A stretch of DNA of 64,000 nt from Beverwykella pulmonaria (Eukaryota; Ascomycota; Dothideomycetes; Pleosporales; Melanommataceae): contig BCHH01000002.1 of assembly GCA_001599595.1 (NCBI GenBank), positions 1,340,390 through 1,404,389 on the forward strand, given 5' to 3'. Positions 9,204 through 20,442 of this stretch are shown one piece after another. Within the stretch, counting starts at the first letter, position 1. Each line of letters begins with the position of its first letter. Under the pieces are notes generated by a model. The model saw only the letters and a list, made by a program, of their open reading frames with translations, did no database searches and had not been told where the DNA came from. Both the position numbers and the translations under genes were made by a program.

Positions 9204-11510
9204 CATCTTTCCGCTCGTGGGGACAACGCCCTCATGCACACGACCGCTCAAATGGTTTCAAGAGAGTTTTCGTTGCAGTGCAATGCTCTCAATGCCGTAA
9301 CTGTATCCGCTCGCTGAGCTATTACAAATGTGTCAAGGGCTGCAAAGACAGTACCGTTCTCCGAAACCGTGTGAAATTGGCCACCACGAAGCTTTTCGAA
9401 GACATCCCTGGTACTCGAAAGGATGAGGATACACTTGGTACGTACTTCGGGTTCCTCATGGACAGGCTCGACGAACCCACGGACTACGTCATCTGTCCTT
9501 CTTGTTTGCCCAACTGTCCACATCCGAGAGAACATATGCGAGCGGTGAGGCAGTTCTCTATGGATAACAACAAGGACCTCAAAGAGTTTACGCGAGAGCT
9601 AGACGCTTGGGAGGACTGTACTAAGGGCAGATCGCTGTTGGCTATGAGTACTATTGCTTGGGAGTATTTCATTGACCAAAATGTGAAAGCAACTTCGGCG
9701 TTGCCTTCAACGAGAACATTGTTTCCCGCCGGCGACGCCCATACTGCAATGATGTTTGGGCCGTTGTTGATTGAAAACGGTGTAACAAAGTACGTTCCGA
9801 CGCGCCTTCACGCTGATTAGTGTTTTTAACCTTTTCAGATATCCTGGTGGCGCCTTTATCTCCCTCCGGAACCCGCCGTCGCTCTCCTTTAAACCTCCAA
9901 AAGAAATTGAAGAATTTCTTGCTGAAGAGTCTGATTTCCAACCAGTCGACTATCCAGACGGTTCTCAAGAGGAGAAGTTGTTCGGAACTTGTTATTCTGT
10001 GTCTCCGAAAAGAAAGGTTTATAGATCTCAAAAACCACGTAGGCAGCGACCGTGGCTTTCGTTTCGCAAACAAATCCTGGGTGGCATATTCTCCGGATTC
10101 ACGGATGAGTTTGACGAAATGGAGGATTCGATCCTTTGGAAGTTCCTTGAAGTCGCAGCATTGTGGTCAGCCCAAAACTCAGTTAACAATTCACAATCCC
10201 AGAACCGCGCCTTGCTCAAAGGCTGTGCCGAACCTGTCGTCGAATTACTTAAAATGGCTTTCGGCAACGATGTGCGTCTACAACTACTTTTGTTTTCCGA
10301 AAGGCTACTCAATCGAGTTAAACTACAGTACAGCCGCGTTGGCAACAATTGTCAAGACTTTTGCAAGGCCATGTTGGTGAATGGAGACAAATGGGATAGT
10401 CAGTTCAGCCACATGTACCCTGCTATTCCGCAATGCATCCAATCAACACGAGAGACACGCTGCTTGCGTTACCTTATGAGTTTTGCCGGTATTGTCTCTG
10501 ACCCCGTTCCTCTTGGCGGGAAAGCCAATATCATGGCCACGGCAATCAACGTTTTTGACTGGATGCCGCACACTGACGGGGCGGATATCATCGACCACGT
10601 TGCAAGCCTCCGCTTCAAAGCCGACCCATGTGGTAAAACCCCGGATCTAGTAATGAGGAACCCACGCAGTCACGACGAGCTATTACTCAAATCGGAATCC
10701 ACCTGCTTATTTAACTTAAAAGCTAAACGTCCATGTTCGCTCACGACACATCTGCTCGACTGCCCGTACGACAATCTATCTATCTTGACCATGCACGTCC
10801 ACCGTTCTCGCTATCTCTATACCTTTCAATCTCAGGATGAAGATTCTCAACCGGGCTACGAGTCATTTCTATCAACTCAGGGACCTAAAGCCTGGATAAG
10901 TAACCGGCTCGGGGTGTTGTTCCGAAATTTTCTTCTTCACGCTTACCTCCGCTCGATAACAACATTATTCTTTACGAAAATTCCACCCCAGACACTCTAT
11001 TCCGACCTATCGAAAACTTGGCTTCCCCGACCAACAACCTGGTCTCGTGTCCGTCATGACGTCCGGCGCGAGGGCAACCAGATCTTCTTGAACAATCAGG
11101 ACTTATCGAACACGCCAGGTAACAGTCAGGGACACATGTACCCGCTCTTGCAAAGTCTCCTTGCGTCTGCTCCATTCATGCAATCCGAAGTCGTCTTCAA
11201 TAGTCGCTGGAAGACAGTTAAGAGCATGCTGAAAGCAGAATTAAGAGGAGAAAAGAAGAATAGCGACACACCGTGGGTGAACTGTGACTGCAGCGTTTGT
11301 AATCAGGCTTTGGCAATTCTGAATTGTAGGCGAGCAAAGACGCATGCGGAGGAAACCAAGGAACGTGGAGAAAAGTTCAATACCGGACATCCGGACTATA
11401 CACCTATGGAGACGTTGCAGTGGTCTTTTGCAAGGTTACAGGGACATGAGGACAAAAAGGAGGCAGAGTTTGTCTTAGTGACGACACCAGAGTATTTTGC
11501 AGTGGCGTAG
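9199..11510 (+). pseudogene. Disrupted host gene, 3' part (exons 3b-5 of a 915-aa protein)
   Basis: Continuation of the gene starting at 2331. 9199-9203 is the duplicated target; the unique coding resumes at 9204-9789, then an intron at 9790-9838 (GTACGT donor, TTTTCAG acceptor), then 9839-11510. Joined with the 5' part the coding length is 2,748 nt, exactly 916 codons with stop. The segment opens with a Cys-rich patch (VQCSQCRNC, then CVKGC) and a second group (CPSCLPNC) that could bind metal. Around residues 528-533 is NNCQDF, similar to the NCQ-x-F signature of LRAT/NlpC-like and several fungal cysteine-hydrolase-like proteins. Near the C-terminus is another Cys patch (CDCSVC). I do not recognise the family. 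There is no stop or frameshift apart from the insertion, so inactivation looks recent. Confidence 0.7.
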
Positions 11511-12493
11511 CGTCAATTAAAGGTCGACGAAATCACGGCGTTGATTCTGGGATTGAAATGAAAACCAAGCTCCAGTTCAACTTAGAGTACGTCTATTGTA
11601 TATCAATTCATAAGTTATTATTCATCATGTTCACATGGCGGCACGGGTCGTAGTTCCCTCATGTGCTTCTAACTATAAAGGGTTAATGTATTCCGTCTTT
11701 AATTTTATATCATGTATCCTTTAAGGACCTTATGTAAGGTTGTGTCACACTAATAGGGTTGAGAGTAGGTTTTGGGGCAGATAGGAGTGTATTGTAGGAG
11801 AGTCGCTCTTTGCTGCACTGCTTGGTCAAACCACGCTATCAGCCGTACCTAAACCATACACTATGGGCGTCAGAATTTGCATCCAGACGCCATGGGGGTC
11901 AGGGACAATATAAGTGTTGCTTTCTTGCCCTTCGGTCTCTTTGGGGTATAGTGGACGAGTAATTGCTGACCTAGAACTGTAGTCTATGTTTCGCATACTG
12001 CGCTGTAGCAAAGTGCTACTTTGCGCGAATACACTACTAGCACAGGTTGACGGCTTGGAAGCATGGTGTAGGGAACAGGTCTTGGTTTTTCTGTCAGCTG
12101 CTTGCTTCGTCATCAATCAACGCGGCATATATATGGGCGTCCGAAGACCACACCCATAGAAAAACATGCAAGAAGACACCACAAATCACGAGAGCAATCA
12201 CCATCAACCGAACCCCAACGAGACCAAGAATGTTTCTTCTGCTTTTCATCACACGTTTTTCTTTCATTTGATTCGGTAGCTAGATACAACAAAATTGAAA
12301 CAGTCTACTGCCAGACCTCCACCTTGATTCTTCTCCGCCGTTTAGTGCATTGCTGCTTCGGACATCGCATGGCTGCGAGTCGCCCTCCTACCCGTGCGAT
12401 ATTTCTATATCGCACTCCTTTCCTCCACCGCAATACGTGTGCTAATTGAAGCAAGGGCGAAGACTTGTCTCTATGATACGTTGAAAAATCTCC
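11511..12493. other. Intergenic, no gene recognised
   Basis: AT-rich in its first 250 bp. A minus-strand ORF at 12116-11826 (96 aa) and overlapping plus-strand ORFs at 12047-12449 show no known motif and no clear intron context. A small perfect hairpin, GCAAAGT/ACTTTGC, lies near 12008-12025. Confidence 0.5.
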
Positions 12494-13435
12494 CTACTTT
12501 CTCACGCCTTTAACAATAATTACATACGCCCCAGTATTCTCGAGATAAAACTCCACCTTGTCCGTCCGCACTTTCCAAGGTTCTGCAGGCAGATCATATC
12601 CCGTAATCTCACGCTGAATTGTCTGTATCACATAGCAATGCGACATAAGCCCCACCACTAAAGCGTCCTGGAACTTCTCGAAGACGTGCACAAATGCACC
12701 TTCCACACGTTTCCACAGGTCCTGGTATGCTTCTATGGATTCGGCATACCTGAATCCAAGGCCATCATCGGCGTCTACGTTTTCAGTGTCGAAGGAAGGA
12801 AAGTTTGACTCAATCCATGATTTACTGCGCCGCTTGTTTTTCTCCTTGCCATCTAGCTTCTCACGAAGGCTTTCTAGAACTATGGGACGAATAGAAGAGA
12901 ATACAAGCTCCGTGGTCTTGAGGGCACGGGCAAGCGGGGACGTCACAATTACTTCTGGTGGCGGAAGTCCCGTGGTCTGCATCGTGTGGTCGAGTTTGGC
13001 TGTTAGCGCTTCACACTCTTCTTCGCCTTCTTTGTCAATCTGGACATCCAAGACTTCTCCGTTTGGTTCTATGAATTGGGAAAGTTGTGTTAGCTGTTAG
13101 CTCTCCGTATTTGTTTATATTGTCCGCATTGTTACGTGTTCATTTAGATGAAAGGAAGACATACTATGAGCCCGACGCATGACATACACAATCTTGTAGT
13201 ACGTATTTTTGTCAGCCTCATCGTTCAGCTGCTTGACGTGAGCCACGAACGCAGGCCAATCAGGCTTTTCCATAGACGGATAGGCTAGATACATGTCGTC
13301 CTGCCATGGGAGATTCCGACCCGAGGCTTTGCTAGCAACTTCACGCAGGTCGGTCCGAAAGTATTGATCCAACGACCTTGGAGGATCTGGTCTAGTGAAG
13401 GTCCATGCTGCTGAGTCGAGAGGTTGGCTAGCCAT
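12494..13435 (-). CDS. Phosphoglycerate-mutase-like (histidine phosphatase superfamily) protein, catalytic His apparently lost
   Basis: 281 aa from two exons (13435-13165 and 13068-12494) with an intron 13164-13069 (GTATGT donor, CTAAC branch, CATAG acceptor). A predicted beta strand ends in YVMRRAH, where the superfamily has an R-H-G or R-H-A core; the phosphate-accepting His is Arg here (CGG). Other signature parts are present: SPLARALKTTEL (residues about 135-146), the region ending FRYAESIEAY, and GLMSHCYVIQTI with the second conserved His near residue 240. The length fits fungal Pmu1-like family members (about 280-300 aa). If the assignment is right this would be a pseudo-phosphatase, unless splicing differs from my model. 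No signal peptide, so probably cytosolic. It lies next to HET and HeLo-like genes but is transcribed as its own unit. Confidence 0.75.
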
Positions 13436-14534
13436 TAGAAGGGTCGCGTTAGAGGGTTCGCGAGGAGAGGAAAACAGTAGATGCGAGTAATTGGAAATCG
13501 AGGTGGCGAGGTAAAGCTATACAAAAGGCTTTCTATGCTACTGTTAGGTTGTGGGCGGCATTTAACGTCTTACAGTGGCTATCAGGCTGTGCACCAAACC
13601 AAGAAACACCGAACCTAAGCCACCGTTTTATTAAACGGTTAAAACACGATGAGGCTGTGCCTGCCTGAATGTTGAAAGAGCGGTATACAAAGAAGATCTT
13701 AGAGATATGGATACGACGTCGTACAATAATGCATCGACGACGGATTTGAGTTTGGTAGCGGACAATTAGAGGGGATTCTCGTGATATCCAACGATGCTAT
13801 TCAAAATGCATACCTCCAAAATGCAATTTAGCCTTGCGAAAAGCCACACATCTCACTGTCATTGTGCGCATCTCAAGACACTCTTGAGAGTGCAAGGGAT
13901 TTGAATATCATTAGGCAAACGTGTTTTCAGCTAGGCGTAAGCACGATTTTTTCCCCGTATATGAGTGGGGCTGATGCGCTACTGTAGTCCAGATCGAAAG
14001 TACACCGTTCGGCGTCCATCCTGGACTCCAAAATTGATGCATGTATTTTACTTCTGCTCACTATCCACCTATGTGCCGAAATCTTGGTCACAAATAATGG
14101 GAAGCACTGCTGTGCGCCTTGTAGCTGGTGAAACCGCTCTTTTTTTTTCCAATAAGCAAACTTAATAATAAAACACCTTCGTATGTATGCTTCAGCGAGT
14201 GTATACGGCGTAATACGAGTATGTATCAATGTAAGAGGCAATCCTAAATATGTTCTGCATATCAATCAAGTAGCTCCGGACATTGCAAGCCGGCTTCCTC
14301 ATTTCAATATAACGAGACGAACATTGACAATTACGTCAGCTGTTGTACTTCGATAGGAAAGAAATCCTTATCGACGACTCGCAAAGAAAGGAAAATATAA
14401 TTAAAGGGCGAGGACATTTCCAGACACGCAGTTACAGAACCCTAGACCGCTTGAACGATACAATAGGTGCATACTAGATTATCAAGAAGACCATCGTATC
14501 TGCAAGTTGCCTGGAATCGTTGAAAACGTTTTCC
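13436..14534. other. Intergenic, no gene recognised
   Basis: About 1.1 kb between the 5' end of the phosphatase-like gene and the 3' end of the HET gene. The 112-aa minus-strand ORF at 14265-13927 has no motif and looks like chance reading. Confidence 0.5.
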
Positions 14535-16886
14535 TCATACAAGATGAATGCGTCGGCGGATGCAGTTCTTGAACGGATCATAATCTGAAGTTGTTTGCGC
14601 ATATGTGCTGAAAGCACCCACCCGGCAATACTCGTCAGGGTTCTTGGTCGGATATAGAAGTAGGCCGTAAACCCTATTCTCAAGAGTCGGATTCACTTTT
14701 CCTAGGGGCCTGCCCTCTTCCGATTCGTCTTCCGATCGGATTGTGGCCAATTTTAGGATGACTAGCCCTGCAGGGATGTCCAGAGGAATGTCGTTGGTAG
14801 TGTTGCTATCCTGGTCTGAATCACCGTCTCCGGAGTCAACGGTTATGTGTCTCTCCTGATCCCAATCAATATCTACAGAGTACAGAGGCTTGTTTCCGAT
14901 TGAAAGATCCCAAGGTTTTTTTCTCCCAGTCCAATGTTGGTCAGTAAAGAGTTGACCAAATGTGAGCGGTACAACCTGTCCGGATATAGAAAGGGCAGCT
15001 CTCTTGATCTGTCCGAACCGGCTTGGGGTGGCGAGTTCGAGCTCGATGTCTTCTACCTTGCATTCAGGCACGATTTCCCCTTCTAGAATTGGGGAACGTG
15101 TCGTCCCACATGCGGAGCTGCTCTCGCATTTGAGCCAGCTCCAACTCGGGAGATTAGCCTCATCCGAGGCTTGCAGGAATGCGAGATGTTTGGTCCACTC
15201 GGTGCGTGATGAGGTAGACCATATTAGCCCTCTTAAGAGCTCCTTTCTCCACAACCCAGCGATGTACTCGTCTTGTACAACTATAGCCATGGCGCTCGCC
15301 AATCCCGCTAGTGCTGCAAGTTTGTCCTCCCGATAGGTCAAAGATCTACTATTATACTCCGTTTGTATCTTTCCATACCATGACAGATAAAGCCTCAATT
15401 CAGACCACACCTTGGTTTCCAAACGTGATTCAGAATCGGAGTCCGAATCAGCGATATCATCCTTGATTTCTTTGATCATCTGCGAGAATGGATGGAATGA
15501 TCCATTATCGATGGAGGGTAAATTCTCCGAGTGTTCCTTGTGCTTGCAATTGAAGTGGACTCTGTTCCTGCCGAAAAGCAGCTGTCTTGGTGCTGCCTCA
15601 TGCTCTTGGAAACACCATGCTCTTGTATCCCATTTGGAAAGCCTGAAATCAAGCCACATTGGGTAAAGAGTGAATCGCTCGTCATCTTCTAGCGCCACTT
15701 TCCCTATTTCCAGAAGCTTAAGTTGTCCTTTTATGCTATCTTTGATCTCCGATCGGAATGGAACGGTAACGAATCGGCGAATCGACAGAAATCCTTCATT
15801 GCAACTGGACGATGCTAGAACGCAGATGGTAACACGGGAATGTTCATATATCCGGCCTACCTCTGCTGCCTGCTCATTCCATTCGTTCTTGTTACCCTTT
15901 TCTATGCATAACGCATCAACCCAGAGATATTGTATCAAAAGTGACTTGCAGACTGCGATAGCGTCCTTAACGACTGCTGGTATTCTGTCCACGGGTATTC
16001 CTTTCTCGAACCCCGAGTTCTTTGTAAGCCGCAGATTTGTCTTTGCCTCGGCTTCGTCTCCCCAGCAGTAGCTTAGAGCAGCATAATCATAGTCTGACTT
16101 CCGAGACTGATCCGTCACAACAACGGCGGGAGGGGTATCCTGAGCTGTCCTAAGGTCTAGAAGCCTCATAGGCACGAATCGATCAGATATTTGTCGGGAG
16201 CAGCATTTCAAGCCTTGTTCTATTTCGTCCTGAAACCTGGAAACATTGGCTGGAGACAATTGACGCGGTTCTGGGGATCGACCAAGGCCGAGCCAGGTGC
16301 AAATCTCATCTGTCCACTATTAGACTCACGCTAACAAGTATAACGAGTGGATTTTTTAGGGTAACATACCATCGATCGAGGTAAGGGAAAATTTGATAGC
16401 GAACAGTTCATATCCATCGCGATGATCTATTTCGACATCACATACCAGCAAGTGACACCCTGTATGCGACTGGCTTTGAGCAGGGTACGCCAAGTTATAT
16501 TCGAAATCGATAGTCAACTCGCCAGAGTACTTGGAAGCCTCAGGTTTGATGCGATTCAAGAGGAGAGTACAGAATTCGCAGCCATCCGCAGACGACTGAC
16601 TGAGGTTCGGCAGGTCGGGAACTGAGTCTGTCACCTGGTGCTTCAGATCGATTGTTTTCTCGTAAGACTTTTCAAGGCATCTTGCATAATGTTTTAGACG
16701 AGTTTGATTATTTCTTGTGCTTCGTATTGGTGTAGGTTCAATACTGAGTAGATCTTCCAGCTCGCTGTCGGGAAGTGGAAGGACCTTTTCACATCGTCTG
16801 CACAAATTTGAGATCGTGCGTTCCGCCGTCTGGGACTCGATGCCAATCTGAAGTACCTGCTGTGATGTCTCTACTAGCGATTCCAT
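14535..16886 (-). CDS. HET domain protein (heterokaryon incompatibility family)
   Basis: 763 aa from exons 16886-16370 and 16309-14535, with intron 16369-16310 (GTATGT donor, ACAG acceptor). The HET domain occupies roughly residues 240-405 with its three hallmark blocks: YAALSYCWGD (about 247-256), LWVDALCIEK (about 300) with the following EWNEQAAEVGRIYEHS, and RAWCFQEHEAAPRQLLFG (about 398-415). The N-terminal 170 residues include paired Cys (LCRRC, CEFC) that may form a metal-binding lead-in, as in many HET proteins. The C-terminal half is family-variable. HET domains are related to TIR folds, and some trigger cell death upon fusion of unlike hyphae. Partner and allele specificity cannot be read here. 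The next gene on the same strand encodes a HeLo-like protein, a plausible functional partner by context only. Confidence 0.93.
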
Positions 16887-17632
16887 TTCGCCCCAGAGAG
16901 GCTGTGGGATTTTGACAAGGGTTTGGGCGAGGGGACAGTATACCTACCAAGAATGCTAGGTAATTTGACCCCGCAATCCATCCCACCATCGCACGTGAGG
17001 GACGCCTGCAGGTATGGATCTCTCCCTTATCTGCTTGGCAGCCTGATTAAATGGATGGAACATGTTGGGGAGCTTCAGTACAGTGTGCAGACGAGTTGAG
17101 CCTTTAAGAAACCGAATTCCAATGCTGATTTGCTAGTGTGGAAGGTAAATCATAGTCCTAGTTCACACACCGGGTACATCCAGTGATCAGTTTATTGAAG
17201 GATAGTATAGGATAGTTTTCCCGAGTACCATAAGAAGACCCTTTCTCGACAAGCTGCACTGTTCCTCGAGGTTCATAGCATGCTTGATATTACTTCTCGT
17301 GGAATAAGGCTACAAAATGTCTCACATTTGCCTATTCGCATCCTGAACTATACTGGAGGAGATAGGGCGTGAGCTTCATCAGACGTAATATGTGAATCAG
17401 GCATAGAATTGCTTTTCTAGAGCAGACAACGAAAGTAAACTAAGGTAGGGCACGCGGGCAGACGTAATCCAACCCGTCAGATATGACCAAGTGCGCATAA
17501 TGATGGTATTGGAGGTCATTCTCGTGCACCCCCATGAAGCATTTCCATTGATGCTTGATACATTTGACTCTGGAGTTACCTAAATGTTACCTTTTTTTGG
17601 CAACAATCCTAACTAACTGTCTTCTCAGTCTG
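16887..17632. other. Intergenic, no gene recognised
   Basis: 746 bp separating the HET gene start from the 3' end of the HeLo-like gene on the same strand. It presumably holds the HET promoter. No coding or repeat structure seen. Confidence 0.5.
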
Positions 17633-19474
17633 TTAACCATCATCCTCAGCATCCAGCGTTTTACTCCAGATCTCCAGCTCATCCTCTCTCCCTAATTCCC
17701 TCAGCAACTCATCCAACTTATCTTGAATATGTGTGAGCGCTTCAGTTCGTTCCCATACCATGCCACCACTAATTCTTGCCTGTTTCAACCACGCAACCGC
17801 CTGCTCCAGATTTCCTGCGCACTCGCATATTTTCGCAATATCCTCCATGGTGTAAACTGCACACTCATCGTGATACAGCGGTTCAGGGTTGATCATATCA
17901 AAGTGCTCATGGCCGACGATCTCGAAGCAAACACTCAAGGAAGCAGCCCAGTCACACTGGTCCATATAGACATGCTCGACCCGGCGCAGCAGCTTACGCT
18001 CCTGTAGCGACCCGGGCCCCACCACAGAGCGAATGGCCCGAATACCGGCGCGAGCTATGCGCAGGGACTCTGCGTAGTCACCACTTTGGCGGAGAAGCGC
18101 ACAGAGCCTGTGGGTCGCGAGGTGTGTAAGCTCGTGCATAGGACCAAGCGTGGACCGCAGGCGCTCGACAATGAATGTGAGCGCGCGGAGCGTGATGTAC
18201 TTGTCGCCTTTGTCTTTCTTCAGAACATTGATGACGAGCGCGATAGGGTGGTTTCGCGGTAGCTGCTCGCGCGCCAGCTCGCTCAGATGGTGGAGCAGCC
18301 CATCGCGAACATAGGAGCACGTCGAAGTGTTGACGGGCGATAACGTACTCAGCAGCTCGATGATAATCGTTGCTATACTTTGATCCCATTCAGCTTTTGA
18401 ATTGTCTGATGTCAACTTTTTAAGAAGTCGCAGGCCTCGTGTTTGGCTTTCGGATGAGCCGCGTTCGGCGCTGACTGAAACCTTCATCAAGTAGATGGCA
18501 AGATTTGTGTCATTCCAGAATACCGTCTTAAGTATAGCCGAAGACGGATCAAAGTTCCCTGCCGTATAGAACGTACGGATACTGAACAGAACAAATTCGA
18601 GGTTTGCGTTGGGAAGTTGGCTGGTTGACACCGCCTTCAGTGCAGATGTAGTTCCGACTCCTGAGCTCCCAGCAAGATAACGACGCATCTGTTCTGCTCG
18701 TTGTCGCGATATTCGTTCTGTTTCGTCTTGCTCTGGGGTACATATTGTTGATCCCGAGATGCTCACTGAATCGTCGTCCGAGCTGTTACTAGAGCGCCGG
18801 CTTTTTTTGTTCGCTTTGTGCTTCGCTGACAGGCTCCGGTCATCTGAAGTGATGGGATCAAAACCTGAATTTTCGAGAGTAATGGCGTGCGTTTGATGGA
18901 TCGACACGGTGAACTTCTGAAAGTCTTCGTGTAGAGAGTCCATTTTTGCTTCAATGTTGGAGAAGGCCTCATTAGAGACTGTGCTGTTCGCCACGATAAG
19001 CTGATTCGTGTTCAGCTGGACTTCCAGCCCAAGGAGTCCCAGCTCCCTTATCATCTCTATGTTGAGTCTATTCAACCTCTTTAGCTTCTCCGTCAGTTCT
19101 CTCTCGACTTTGAGCGACACAAGTGATTGCCACAATCCCTGGACGGAAGCTGCTCCTTTTCCTTTACTCTTGTACATCAAAGGCATTAACATTTTGTGGA
19201 TTTCTTCCAAGGCCGGATAAAGCGCAGTCGCTGATCTTGATAGGCGGTCTCGTTGGAGAGGGTCCAAATTCTGGAGGACTTTTGAATCTGCATTGCAACT
19301 GTGATAAAGGCGAGATATAGAATCTTCCACCTCGCCCAAAAGCAACGCAAGCCTTTTGGGGACATCTTTCAAGTCTTTCATCAGCTTTATAGTAGCGAGG
19401 AGGGCTTTTGCCGCCGTTGACACGAGCTGTACTCCTGCTGCCACTCCCCCAATGATCGAAAGAGGATCTGCCAT
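17633..19474 (-). CDS. HeLo-like (fungal STAND N-terminal) domain protein with TPR-like C-terminus
   Basis: 613 aa, single exon. The N-terminus (DPLSIIGGVAAGVQL, then a long amphipathic helical segment to about residue 150) matches the HeLo-like/fungal N-terminal domain usually found ahead of NACHT or NB-ARC modules, or in cell-death execution proteins. There is a basic, Ser-rich linker at about 215-255 (KHKANKKSRRSSNSS followed by an acidic Ser run). The C-terminal 250 residues are helical repeats with TPR character (LATHRLCALLRQSGDYAESLRIAR; CAGNLEQAVAWLKQAR). I see no Walker A motif, so the central NTPase of STAND receptors is absent. In the family such proteins act in signalling or regulated cell death; here that is inferred. 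The start follows the typical MADPLS beginning. Confidence 0.8.
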   Translation of the reverse strand: MADPLSIIGGVAAGVQLVSTAAKALLATIKLMKDLKDVPKRLALLLGEVEDSISRLYHSCNADSKVLQNLDPLQRDRLSRSATALYPALEEIHKMLMPLMYKSKGKGAASVQGLWQSLVSLKVERELTEKLKRLNRLNIEMIRELGLLGLEVQLNTNQLIVANSTVSNEAFSNIEAKMDSLHEDFQKFTVSIHQTHAITLENSGFDPITSDDRSLSAKHKANKKSRRSSNSSDDDSVSISGSTICTPEQDETERISRQRAEQMRRYLAGSSGVGTTSALKAVSTSQLPNANLEFVLFSIRTFYTAGNFDPSSAILKTVFWNDTNLAIYLMKVSVSAERGSSESQTRGLRLLKKLTSDNSKAEWDQSIATIIIELLSTLSPVNTSTCSYVRDGLLHHLSELAREQLPRNHPIALVINVLKKDKGDKYITLRALTFIVERLRSTLGPMHELTHLATHRLCALLRQSGDYAESLRIARAGIRAIRSVVGPGSLQERKLLRRVEHVYMDQCDWAASLSVCFEIVGHEHFDMINPEPLYHDECAVYTMEDIAKICECAGNLEQAVAWLKQARISGGMVWERTEALTHIQDKLDELLRELGREDELEIWSKTLDAEDDG

Positions 19475-20442
19475 TGTTAACCAATCGGTGGTGATTCGAA
19501 TTTCGTCGTTAATATGGTCATAATATAATTATCATTTCATCGCCAATATCTATATTTCTTAGATGCTCAAGCGCTCGCGTGATTTGGAGCACACTTTAAA
19601 GGTCGAGTGGAGGAGGCTCTTGTCTTATGTCCCAGCTGCGGGGCTGTGCATAATGCAGAGATGTCTTGGTCCAACTCCCTTCATGGCTCAACTCAAAAGC
19701 ACAGCCCGACTTAGCCACATATAAAACCGCACCAGTCCACGCCCTCAACTTTCACAAGGATATCAACAGTGCATCACCTACTAAGTAATCGCGGGTCATC
19801 ACATCCTTGTTAAATGGAGATCCGTTCCCGTCATGAAACTTCCGATGTAGTCAGCCCTAAGGATATTTCTTTTTTCGCTTCCGTCTGAATTACCTGCAGG
19901 CACCAACGAGTGAGATGAAGGCCATGGCTGGTGCAAGCCACCACAAGTCCGCGTGGCTTGTGTGGGTTCCTCAGGTAAAAGGCTAGAGTACTTGTGGTAT
20001 CAACACTCATCCCAGAGCACGCTCTCTGCTATTATCCTTGTCCTTGCCTCACTTTTAGGCTTTGGTGTATCCAAACTTCCCCTTTTGACTGCGTACTTCC
20101 TCTCTGTACGAATTATAACTCTTTCCTTGTTGGTTTCTTTATCCCTTCCATCCGGCCGTAAGTGATACCATATTCTCACAGCCAACTTTCCTCAAAACCA
20201 AACCTGTACCATAGAAAAGCAAACATTCGATAGAAGAACCTATGGGAAACAGCATGAGGAAAACGCAAAAGCTAGGTAGTACCAGATAATATAAAATACT
20301 GGAAGCCCCTAAAAGCGATGTGTCTTACATGCCCTCTATCAATTTCAAATGTTGGTCTCGCTATACGATATTCATTAAGCCACTCTGGTGATAAATAAAG
20401 TGACCTTCTACACACCCCGAACCCTTTTCAAATCTCCCCTGA
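19475..20442. other. Intergenic, no gene recognised
   Basis: 968 bp upstream of the HeLo-like gene and downstream of ISA2. The plus-strand ORF at 19953-20165 (70 aa, hydrophobic) lacks supporting context. It probably holds the promoter of the HeLo-like gene. Confidence 0.5.

Noticed and set aside
9014..9820. A 268-aa stand-alone gene starting in the LTR
   Set aside because: Its start lies in the LTR and its end is inside an intron; the frame is that of the interrupted host gene.
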